Shown here in pieces: positions 1 through 5,902 of a stretch of DNA of 8,532 bases. The notes under the pieces are model-generated. The model was not told where the DNA came from and did no database searches. It worked only from the letters and a program-made list of their open reading frames with translations. Both the position numbers and the translations under genes were made by a program. Source of the stretch: DHVE2 group archaeon (GTDB taxonomy: Archaea > Thermoplasmatota > Thermoplasmata > Thermoplasmatales > Aciduliprofundaceae); the NCBI GenBank assembly GCA_026986135.1, contig JALSPD010000133.1:1-8532 (forward strand). The letters are read 5' to 3'. How positions within the stretch are numbered: position 1 is the stretch's first letter; each line of letters starts with the position of its first letter.

Positions 1-234
1 CAATTTTCTGTAATAAACAATATACTTTCCATCCTCTGTGAATCTTGGAGAGGAATCATGCGGTCCCGTGGTGAATGCCCGTGTGCGTGAATCTCTTAGA
101 TATATGCGGGAATGATACGCATTTTCCTTCCTGTTCATCTTTCCCACAACGAAGGCAATTCTCTTTCCATCTGGTGATACAACCACATCCCCAGGCATGC
201 GCATGCTGTAAAGATCTTCAATTTTCAGGTTCAT
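1..234 (-). CDS. N-terminus of probable S9-family (acylaminoacyl/prolyl oligopeptidase-like) peptidase, partial
   Basis: This is a partial gene: 78 codons are visible, open to the window edge, starting with ATG at 234-232. The protein begins MNLKIEDLYSMRMPGDVVVS. It then has SPDGKRIAFVV (about residues 20-30) and DSSPRFTEDGKYIVYY (about 61-76). These are two beta-propeller blade signatures of the PD40/TolB type, spaced as in the N-terminal propeller of acylaminoacyl peptidases. In that family the propeller gates a C-terminal alpha/beta-hydrolase serine peptidase domain that cleaves short or N-acylated peptides in the cytoplasm; that domain lies outside the window. There is no signal peptide. 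A TATA-like element about 26 bases upstream and no Shine-Dalgarno suggest a leaderless transcript, divergent from the tRNase Z gene. A TolB-like or other propeller protein remains possible, because the catalytic domain cannot be seen. Confidence 0.7.
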   Translation of the reverse strand, partial: MNLKIEDLYSMRMPGDVVVSPDGKRIAFVVGKMNRKENAYHSRIYLRDSRTRAFTTGPHDSSPRFTEDGKYIVYYRKL

Positions 235-253
235 ATGTTTGCATGGTGGCACA

Positions 254-263
254 AAAGATAAAG
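254..263 (-). promoter_or_regulatory. TATA-like promoter of the S9 peptidase-like gene
   Basis: Read on the minus strand this is CTTTATCTTT, centred about 24-26 bases before the ATG at 234. No Shine-Dalgarno precedes that ATG. The spacing predicts transcription starting at or near the start codon. It shares the 79-base divergent gap (235-313) with the tRNase Z promoter. Confidence 0.45.
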
Positions 264-285
264 TTTTCCGTTTATGTTGAAAGGG

Positions 286-295
286 CTTTAATAGT
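286..295 (+). promoter_or_regulatory. TATA-like promoter of the tRNase Z gene
   Basis: The element CTTTAATAG is centred about 24 bases before the ATG at 314. The bases between it and the ATG hold no Shine-Dalgarno. This is the usual arrangement of a leaderless archaeal transcript. Confidence 0.5.
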
Positions 296-313
296 GGAAA
301 ACGATAACCATCC

Positions 314-1231
314 ATGGCTTCCACAGTTAAAATTGTGTTCTTCGGCACAGGCGGCTCATGGCCCTCGCCGGAGAGAAATGTGATGTCCCTCGGTATTCAG
401 GTGGATGGCGATGTGCTCCTTTTTGACTGTGGGGAGGGGACCCAGCGGCAGATGATGCGCACAAATGTTAGTTTCATGAAGGTTAAGAAGATTTTCATAA
501 CGCACTTCCATGGCGATCATTTCCTTGGCATTGCAGGTCTCATTCAGACGATGGTTCTTAACGATCGCACAGAACCCCTTGAAATCTATGGCCCTCCAGG
601 AACGGTTAAAATTTTGACCTCCTACCTTTCCGCTGGATACTACTCCCTGAGCTTTCCGATTCTCCTCCACGAGGTGGAATCTGGGGATGTGCTTGACTTT
701 GGTGATTACATAATACGGGCAATAAGAGCAAGACATCCAGTTTACACGCTATCCTACTGCTTCAAGGAGAAGGATATACCCAGGATTGACAGGGAGAAGG
801 CGGATAAGCTCGGTCTGGATAGCTCCACTCTTGAGATTCTCCGCAGAAAGGGCAGGATTGAGCATAACGGTAGGATAATAACCATTGATGAGGTTGCAGG
901 CGGAATTCGCAAGGGTCGTAAGATTGTGTACAGCGGTGACACCGCGCCCTTTGAGGAGATGGTTGAATTTGCAAGGGACGCAGATATTCTTATCCATGAG
1001 GCCACTGCCGATTCATCTCTGGAGGAGAAGGCGAATCAGTACGGGCACAGCACCGCCAGACAGGCAGCCGAAATTGCAAAAAAAGCAGGTGTGCGAAAGC
1101 TTATGCTGGTGCATATAAGCCCAAGATACAAGAATCCAAAGGTGCTGCTTGAAGAGGCCCGGGAGATATTTCCTGAAGTGGTTGTTCCTTCAGATCTTGA
1201 TGAATTTGTTGTCAAGGTGAGAAGGGATTAG
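314..1231 (+). CDS. rnz: tRNase Z (ribonuclease Z), short form
   Basis: This 305-residue metallo-beta-lactamase-fold endonuclease removes the 3' trailer from precursor tRNAs before CCA addition, in the cytoplasm as a homodimer. The N-terminus carries the beta strand FFGTGGSWPSPERN (9-22). The zinc-binding motif is THFHGDH (H64, H66, D68, H69), followed by H141, D209 (YSGDT), the HEAT motif (228-231), GHSTA (H245) and LVHISPRY (H267). The full ligand set is intact. Residues about 150-195 hold the flexible-arm region that clamps tRNA in the short form. Length is normal for bacterial and archaeal enzymes. The ATG at 314 is chosen because it keeps the first family strand and lies about 24 bases after a TATA-like element. 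The 3' end overlaps the convergent PPC gene by 20 bases. Identification is near certain. Confidence 0.97.
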   Translation: MASTVKIVFFGTGGSWPSPERNVMSLGIQVDGDVLLFDCGEGTQRQMMRTNVSFMKVKKIFITHFHGDHFLGIAGLIQTMVLNDRTEPLEIYGPPGTVKILTSYLSAGYYSLSFPILLHEVESGDVLDFGDYIIRAIRARHPVYTLSYCFKEKDIPRIDREKADKLGLDSSTLEILRRKGRIEHNGRIITIDEVAGGIRKGRKIVYSGDTAPFEEMVEFARDADILIHEATADSSLEEKANQYGHSTARQAAEIAKKAGVRKLMLVHISPRYKNPKVLLEEAREIFPEVVVPSDLDEFVVKVRRD

Positions 1232-1637
1232 TATCACTTCTCCACAGGTAGAGGTTTCCAACCTTTTGGCGTGGACATCTCCCGTCATACTCATGTATTA
1301 TCACTTCAGCCACAAATACCAATCCTTTAATCAGATGTCCCCCTGTTACTGTGAAGTCTTCACTTCCAAGAGTTATGTGTAAATGGAGAAAGGGTTCAAT
1401 TCCCTCTTTCCAGGATATATTTCCAGATCCACAGAGAATTTCACATTGCCCATCAACGGATTTCTTTATGTACCTCTTTTCAGAGGGGCTGTAATAACCT
1501 ATCACAGCATTTTTTAAGGCGCCTATTACCGATACAGATGCGCATCTTATCTCATTTTTTCTTGCGAAGTCAACAATGTACTTCACAAGTTCCTCATCTT
1601 CTGGAATCCTGAGCACATGCACCTCTTTTATCTTCAT
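1212..1637 (-). CDS. PPC/DUF296 domain protein
   Basis: This 141-residue protein is a single PPC (plants and prokaryotes conserved, DUF296) domain. Visible signatures are SVSVIGALKNAVIGYY (35-49), EILCGSGNIS (66-75), FLHLHITLG (83-91, H85 and H87) and TGGHLIKG (98-105, H101). The three histidines match the metal-site positions seen in some prokaryotic members. Members form trimers. In plants the domain is joined to AT-hook DNA-binding segments, but no AT-hook is present here, so a DNA-binding role should not be assumed; the prokaryotic function is not established. The ATG overlaps the stop of the upstream hydrolase gene as ATGA, and a strong Shine-Dalgarno (GGAGGAGGG, 1649-1641) lies in that gene's end, so translation is probably coupled. 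It is the last gene of a three-gene operon and converges with tRNase Z. Confidence 0.88.
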   Translation of the reverse strand: MKIKEVHVLRIPEDEELVKYIVDFARKNEIRCASVSVIGALKNAVIGYYSPSEKRYIKKSVDGQCEILCGSGNISWKEGIEPFLHLHITLGSEDFTVTGGHLIKGLVFVAEVIIHEYDGRCPRQKVGNLYLWRSDTNPFSP

Positions 1638-2515
1638 TTTCCCTCCTCCGTTTGATAAATTTTTTCTTCGCCACAGTGATTTTTTATGAAGTCAAGTACT
1701 CTTTTTCTGTATTCTTCCTCATCCGCAGTTATTCCCCTTACATGCGCACCCGAGTTAATCCATAGGCTCACATCACTGTTAACCATCTTGTTTATGCCTT
1801 CAAACTCCATGATCTCACCCACATGGACAAGAGGATCGTTTTCTCCTCCAATAAGTAGCAGTGGTTTTCTTATTTTTTTAGCATAGGAAATTACATCAAC
1901 TGTGGAAGAGTGGGTGATTATGGTGAATAACGGTTTTGCAAATGAATATATCCATTCAGGCAGATTGGCGAAGTATTTCAGCCCTCTTTTTCCTGTCAGA
2001 TCCATTTTTACAGGTGGGCTGTCTGCTATTGCACAGTGGACACGATCATCGGTGAGTGCCCTTATGGCAACAATGCCACCCATTGAATAGCCAACCACAC
2101 AATTTTTCTCGGTGCCGAATTTTTCCAGAACTGCCATAAAATCGTCCAGCTCCCTGTCGCCAACCGTTGTGTATTTTCCGCCGCTTTCTCCATGCGCCCT
2201 GAAATCAAAAAGCACAATGTTGAGATTTTCATCTGCAAGAAACTCAACCATTTTTTTAATATAGAATGTCCACCTGCTTACGGTGTACCCATGCAGCAAA
2301 AACACGGTGCATTGAGATCCCTTGTCTATATGCCATCCCCTTATTGTGATTCCCTCTGAGTTTTTCACCTCAAAATCTCTGTACTCCAGTCCAAAATCAC
2401 CTGGATTCCAGTCCCCCTTCTCTCTGGGTGGTTTTGCCATCCTGTAGGCGATGAATAAGAAAAACAAAATAAAAAGTGTGGTCAGAAGGATGATAACCCC
2501 TATAAGCCAGATCAT
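1634..2515 (-). CDS. Membrane-anchored alpha/beta hydrolase
   Basis: This 293-residue serine hydrolase starts with one hydrophobic segment (about residues 2-24) followed by the basic stretch YRMAKPPREK. By the positive-inside rule the catalytic part would sit in the cytoplasm, tethered to the membrane (inference). The alpha/beta-hydrolase core shows the oxyanion motif LLHGYT (73-78), FDFRAHGESGG (103-113), the nucleophile elbow GYSMGG (S144), an acid in GGENDPLV (D227) and the histidine in SGAHVRG (H258). The triad is complete. It resembles the BAAT/YqkD-like hydrolases, so an esterase, thioesterase or peptidase activity is plausible but the substrate is unknown. The start at 2515 is chosen because its ATG overlaps the transporter stop as ATGA and follows the Shine-Dalgarno GGGAGGAG (2528-2521). 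A longer in-frame start would lie inside the transporter gene and add an odd hydrophilic leader. Confidence 0.9.
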   Translation of the reverse strand: MIWLIGVIILLTTLFILFFLFIAYRMAKPPREKGDWNPGDFGLEYRDFEVKNSEGITIRGWHIDKGSQCTVFLLHGYTVSRWTFYIKKMVEFLADENLNIVLFDFRAHGESGGKYTTVGDRELDDFMAVLEKFGTEKNCVVGYSMGGIVAIRALTDDRVHCAIADSPPVKMDLTGKRGLKYFANLPEWIYSFAKPLFTIITHSSTVDVISYAKKIRKPLLLIGGENDPLVHVGEIMEFEGINKMVNSDVSLWINSGAHVRGITADEEEYRKRVLDFIKNHCGEEKIYQTEEGK

Positions 2516-3789
2516 TCGGACTCCTCCCTGTCCAGATGTTTCATTTTGGCCACGAGAGGTATCGCGAGAAATACGGCCAGTGCAGAGGCTGGAAAGAGCG
2601 AGATGTAGTTGTGTCCTGCAATGAGGACCACTGCTCCCCCGATCCATCCTCCAAGGAGTATTGGAATGCTTCTTGATGCCTCAAAGACGCCATAGTATCT
2701 GCCGTTGAATTCCTCTCTGCGGAATTTGCTTAGTAGATCCCCTATAACTGGATAGGATGCTGCCAGTAGAATGCCCCATCCCAGACCTGCAATTACCAGA
2801 ATCACCAGGATGTGCATGTATGTTTTTGCAAACATCCCCGCAAGTATGGATGCTCCAAATATTGCATCCCCTATTATTATTGATTTTTTCCTGCCAATCC
2901 TGTCGTAGATAATGCCGCCGGGGAGAGCCGTGAATACCGCGGCGATATTGAAAATACCCATCAGTATAACAGCGGTTGATGTGACAGCCTTTATATGCTC
3001 TTCGGATGCATCTCCATATAGTATCTGGGCCGCTATTCCTATGAAGAACATTGCGATGAATTCAAAGCCCATCCACCATAGGGTCTGAGCGGTGTAGAAT
3101 TTTATGGTATCCGTTTCATGGAACATCTTTTTTGCATATGCAAGAATGCCCTCATCTTTTACCATGTTGAGTTTTTCCTCCTCAAGTTCTTCCTCGTCAA
3201 TAATAGCGTAGGTGAGTATGGCTGCAAGCGGGATTAGGATTAGTCCCATCAGGTAAGTGTATAGGGGGTTGATATCCCAAAGTATTGCTCCAAGTATGAA
3301 CCCCACAAGATTTCCCACTACCTCAAGCAGGGTTATTATTCCACTGGCTTTCCCTCTATTACCGCTCTCTATGAGGTCGGGCATAAGTGCCCTGAAAGGA
3401 GCGGTGTAGAGGTGCATTGAGAAGTAAAAGAAGGATATAAAAAACAGGAACATTTCAAATATCCATCCGTTTGCATAGGCCACATACGCCATGAAAAGGG
3501 ACAAGCCTGCCAGGAGTCCACCAATAATTATGAAAGGCTTTCTTCTTCCTCTTTTTGTAAATATCCTGTCGCTGTACCATCCAATTATCGGAGGAACTAT
3601 CAGACCCATAAGTCCTTCAACTGCCAGAACCACTCCCTTTATGAAGGGAGAGTCGGTGTAGTCACTAAGCAGTGTAAAGGTGAATCCCTTGTTTATGGCC
3701 CATCCTATGCTTCTGCTGAAAGCGAGAAAGGCAATGCCAAGCACTATACCCATTGCAAAAGAACCATTTTTTGCATCTTCGGAGTGCAT
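2512..3789 (-). CDS. MFS transporter, SLC45/GPH sugar-cation symporter type
   Basis: This 425-residue polytopic membrane protein has about 12 hydrophobic segments in two halves, joined by an acidic cytoplasmic linker with the run DEEELEEEK near residues 198-206. The first cytoplasmic loop carries the MFS signature GWYSDRIFTKRGRRKPF (70-86). The matching loop of the second half is GGIIYDRIGRKKSIIIG (291-307). APFRALMPDL (130-139) resembles the loop typical of SLC45/sucrose and GPH-type cation symporters. Sugar or glycoside uptake with a cation is therefore the best guess; the substrate cannot be read from the sequence. A GTG 18 bases further upstream keeps the frame open, but it would precede the predicted transcription start. 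The ATG at 3789 lies 27 bases after the TATA-like element and is preferred. It is the first gene of the operon with the hydrolase and PPC genes. Confidence 0.87.
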   Translation of the reverse strand: MHSEDAKNGSFAMGIVLGIAFLAFSRSIGWAINKGFTFTLLSDYTDSPFIKGVVLAVEGLMGLIVPPIIGWYSDRIFTKRGRRKPFIIIGGLLAGLSLFMAYVAYANGWIFEMFLFFISFFYFSMHLYTAPFRALMPDLIESGNRGKASGIITLLEVVGNLVGFILGAILWDINPLYTYLMGLILIPLAAILTYAIIDEEELEEEKLNMVKDEGILAYAKKMFHETDTIKFYTAQTLWWMGFEFIAMFFIGIAAQILYGDASEEHIKAVTSTAVILMGIFNIAAVFTALPGGIIYDRIGRKKSIIIGDAIFGASILAGMFAKTYMHILVILVIAGLGWGILLAASYPVIGDLLSKFRREEFNGRYYGVFEASRSIPILLGGWIGGAVVLIAGHNYISLFPASALAVFLAIPLVAKMKHLDREESE

Positions 3790-3811
3790 ACATTCCTTAA
3801 CGACCACAAAG

Positions 3812-3820
3812 AATATTAAA
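3812..3820 (-). promoter_or_regulatory. TATA-like promoter of the MFS-hydrolase-PPC operon
   Basis: Read on the minus strand this is TTTAATATT, centred 27 bases before the ATG at 3789. The match to an archaeal TATA box is good and it lies in an 82-base gap. No T-run separates it from the end of the metallophosphoesterase gene upstream, so some read-through from the glutamine synthetase operon into this one is possible. Confidence 0.55.
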
Positions 3821-3871
3821 TTTTTCCTGTGTTATTTTCCAGGAGATTCATAGGATACAAGATCCTCCCTT

Positions 3872-4579
3872 TTATACCCTCCCCTCCCTCAGAATTGAAA
3901 TAAGACGTGATTCGTGTTTTTTCTCAAGGCCCAGGGCTCTGATCCTTTTTATTACCTCCTCCACATCGTACTCTATCCTTTTAAGATGAAACTCTCCTTC
4001 ATCGTATATCCCGTAGGAAGCACGCCAGTCTCCATCTCTTGGCTGTCCCGCAGAACCTGGATTGAAGTACCTGTATCCCTCCCTCATTCCATTTCTTGGA
4101 AAATGGGTATGTCCATAAATAATGATATCTGCCTCTATTTTTATGCCAAGTGGACTTATCATGCAATCTGGGTTGAAATCAAACATGTACCCGTAGAGGG
4201 GATCCCTGGGACAGGCATGCACGAAGATAAACTCCTTGCCATCAATTTTCATTGTTTTTTCAGTGGGAAGACTTCTAAGAAAATTAATATCTTCACGGGA
4301 TAACCTTTGCTGGGTGATCCTTTCCCTGGTGTAAACACTCAGTTCATGAGTTTTCTCTCCACACTGGCAGTCAACTCCAAATGCGTTTGCATAATCGTGA
4401 TTTCCAGAAACCCATACCTCTGGCCTGAGGTCTCTGAGGATATCAAGTACCTCTTCGGGATTGGGTCCGTAATCCGTAAGATCCCCTAGAAACCATATTG
4501 AATCGTATTTTTCACTTTCAAGTATTTTTTTCAGAGCCACGGAATTGCCATGTGCATCGCTTATGACAAGGACCCTCAC
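3872..4579 (-). CDS. Calcineurin-like metallophosphoesterase (YfcE/MJ0936-like)
   Basis: This 235-residue protein has the complete two-metal phosphoesterase set: SDAHGN (D8, H10), FLGDLTDYGPNP (D33), SGNHD (N60, H61, D62), VHACP (H121), and GHTH (H157, H159) followed by NPGSAGQPRDGD. The order and size fit the Metallophos_2/YfcE group of archaeal and bacterial phosphodiesterases. Substrates in this group vary (cyclic or dinucleotide phosphoesters, model phosphodiesters), so none is assigned. The start is GTG at 4579, giving MRVLVISDAHGN, the usual beginning for the family. It is preceded by GAGGTGATC (4591-4583), an excellent complement of the 16S rRNA 3' end. A TTG 33 bases upstream would add residues not seen in the family and overlap the previous gene. 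The gene begins 10 bases after the glutamine synthetase stop, so the two are probably co-transcribed. Confidence 0.92.
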   Translation of the reverse strand: MRVLVISDAHGNSVALKKILESEKYDSIWFLGDLTDYGPNPEEVLDILRDLRPEVWVSGNHDYANAFGVDCQCGEKTHELSVYTRERITQQRLSREDINFLRSLPTEKTMKIDGKEFIFVHACPRDPLYGYMFDFNPDCMISPLGIKIEADIIIYGHTHFPRNGMREGYRYFNPGSAGQPRDGDWRASYGIYDEGEFHLKRIEYDVEEVIKRIRALGLEKKHESRLISILREGRV

Positions 4580-4582
4580 GGT

Positions 4583-4591
4583 GATCACCTC
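4583..4591 (-). promoter_or_regulatory. Strong Shine-Dalgarno deciding the GTG start of the metallophosphoesterase
   Basis: GAGGTGATC on the minus strand overlaps the glutamine synthetase stop codon and lies 3 bases before the GTG at 4579 (about 7 from the GAGG core). It could pair over nine bases with the typical 3' end of 16S rRNA. It supports the short start over the upstream TTG. Confidence 0.7.
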
Positions 4592-5810
4592 ATAGATCAG
4601 AATATCTTTCAATTTCCCAGTCGGTAACAGTTTTTCTGAACTCTGCGATCTCTGAACGTTTCATATCCAGGAAGGCGTTATACAGTTCAGAGCCAAGGCT
4701 CTCGCGAACAAATGAATCGCTTTCCATCAGTTCAATTGCCTCCTCAAGGGATGATGGGAGTGAGGGGTATTTTTCCAGTTTATCCTCCGGGAGAGTGTAT
4801 AGATCGTAATCCACAGGGTCAGGAGGTGTGATTTTCTTTTTAATTCCATCAATGCCTGCCAGTACAATAAGAGAAAAAGCAAGGTACGGGTTGGCTGCAG
4901 AATCAGCATTCCTTATCTCAATATCCTTCATTCTGGCAGGCACCCTTATTAGAGTACTTCTATTTCTGTATCCCCAGGAAAGGTACCTTGGCGCTTCAAG
5001 TCCTCCGCAAAGACGCTTGTACGAGGTTATGGTTGGATTTGTTATCGCGGCAATGTACCTTATATGCTCAAGCACTCCCCCAATGAAATACCGTGCCTCC
5101 TCGCTTATTTCTCCATCGCCCTTGAACACATTCTCACCATTCTTTTTCAGAAAGAGGTGCACATGCATCCCGTTTCCAGCCAGGTCATGCCTTATCTTAG
5201 GAATGAACGAGACGCGCATCCCCATGTTCTTTGCAATCCATTTTGCCACGAGTTTGGTGTAGGTGGTGTAATCCGCTGTTCTCTCAACCCCATCAATCCA
5301 CAGCAATTCTATTTCTATCTGCCCTGTGGCGTTTTCGTGGTGATGATACCGAATTGGGATATTCATCTCCTGCAGGTTCTCGCTCACCTCCTTTCGGTAT
5401 TCAAAGGTATCATCCGAGTATGGTGGTTCAAAGTAGTGCGTATTTCCGGATGATTTTTCATCCAGGACAAAGTACTCAATCTCAGGTCTCAGGACCACCT
5501 CATATCCCTCAGAGCGGAGTTTTTCATCCACCCTTGCGGCAAGGTTTTTTGGATCCTTCTCAAATCTTCTGTTGGAGAAGTATGTGCTCATAAGAACGAA
5601 ATACTCATCTCTTCTCCATGGTATTTTTACGAAGGTATCCATATCAGGCTTTGCCACCAGGTCAGATTTGTTTACACTTGCAAAACCGGGAATGGATGAG
5701 CCATCTATACCTATGCCGTTCTTGAAGAAGGATTCATAGTTCTTCGGGATTGCGATTGTGTGTATCCTTCCTGCAATGTCGGTAAGATTTGCGTATACCC
5801 ATTCCTTCAT
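4590..5810 (-). CDS. glnA: Glutamine synthetase type I (alpha-like) with a divergent glutamate loop
   Basis: Glutamine synthetase makes glutamine from glutamate, ammonia and ATP in a cytoplasmic dodecamer. The protein has the beta-grasp N-domain (GIGIDGSSIPGF, 32-43) and the catalytic domain. Metal ligands are E110 and E112 (RPEIEYF), E159 and E166 (HHHENATGQIEIE), H216 (GNGMHVH) and E298. Arginines R266 (YKRL), R284 and R289 (NRSTLIR) and R300, the flap E272, and ADSAANPYLAF (302-312) are present. The seven-residue spacing E159-E166 fits the GSI-alpha type. Three features are odd. At 406 residues it lacks the usual first helix. The loop normally NGSGMH reads AGNGMH, so the glutamate-binding Asn (Salmonella N264) aligns with A211. 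The position of the GSI-alpha feedback-control Arg (B. subtilis R62) appears to be S45. It may be a true synthetase or a related gamma-glutamyl ligase. The transcript is probably leaderless. Confidence 0.9.
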   Translation of the reverse strand: MKEWVYANLTDIAGRIHTIAIPKNYESFFKNGIGIDGSSIPGFASVNKSDLVAKPDMDTFVKIPWRRDEYFVLMSTYFSNRRFEKDPKNLAARVDEKLRSEGYEVVLRPEIEYFVLDEKSSGNTHYFEPPYSDDTFEYRKEVSENLQEMNIPIRYHHHENATGQIEIELLWIDGVERTADYTTYTKLVAKWIAKNMGMRVSFIPKIRHDLAGNGMHVHLFLKKNGENVFKGDGEISEEARYFIGGVLEHIRYIAAITNPTITSYKRLCGGLEAPRYLSWGYRNRSTLIRVPARMKDIEIRNADSAANPYLAFSLIVLAGIDGIKKKITPPDPVDYDLYTLPEDKLEKYPSLPSSLEEAIELMESDSFVRESLGSELYNAFLDMKRSEIAEFRKTVTDWEIERYSDL

Positions 5811-5832
5811 GGTGAGGGATAATGTCGGCTAG

Positions 5833-5843
5833 GTATATCATAC
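5833..5843 (-). promoter_or_regulatory. TATA-like promoter of glnA, with a short inverted repeat
   Basis: The minus strand reads GTATGATATAC, centred about 27 bases before the glnA ATG at 5810, with no Shine-Dalgarno between (the last bases are CCCTCACC). The same 11 bases form the short dyad GTAT-ATC-ATAC, which could be a repressor site over the TATA box. The arms are only four bases, so that reading is weak. Confidence 0.5.
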
Positions 5844-5872
5844 TTCTGAAATCAAAGAGAGATGACGCAACA

Positions 5873-5881
5873 TTTTTAATC
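5873..5881 (+). promoter_or_regulatory. TATA-like promoter of hutU
   Basis: The element TTTTTAATC is centred about 26 bases before the ATG at 5903. No Shine-Dalgarno lies between (TTGTTTTCATTCTCGCACTC), so the transcript is probably leaderless. Its centre is about 40 bases from the glnA TATA centre in the 92-base divergent gap, so one bound factor could affect both genes. Confidence 0.55.
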
Positions 5882-5902
5882 CTTGTTTTCATTCTCGCAC
5901 TC

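Noticed and set aside
75..383. Plus-strand open frame of 102 codons
   Set aside because: It is opposite the start of the S9-like gene, crosses both divergent promoters and runs into rnz in another frame. The composition is low-complexity and unlike a protein family.
2516..2647. 44-residue N-terminal extension of the alpha/beta hydrolase
   Set aside because: It lies inside the transporter gene in another frame. The ATGA overlap and Shine-Dalgarno at 2528-2521 point to the start at 2515.
3790..3807. GTG start six codons upstream for the MFS transporter
   Set aside because: It is only about 10 bases from the TATA-like element and would lie before the expected transcription start.
3841..3860. 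Possible hairpin terminator after the metallophosphoesterase gene (GGAT-loop-ATCC)
   Set aside because: The stem is only four bases and no T-run follows on the minus strand.
4580..4612. TTG start 11 codons upstream for the metallophosphoesterase
   Set aside because: It overlaps glnA, has no Shine-Dalgarno and adds residues before the family's usual first strand. The GTG at 4579 has an excellent Shine-Dalgarno.
5822..5902. 27-residue extension of urocanase that resembles a membrane segment
   Set aside because: It spans the hutU TATA box and both divergent promoters. Urocanases are cytoplasmic and begin close to the IRAPRGT block.
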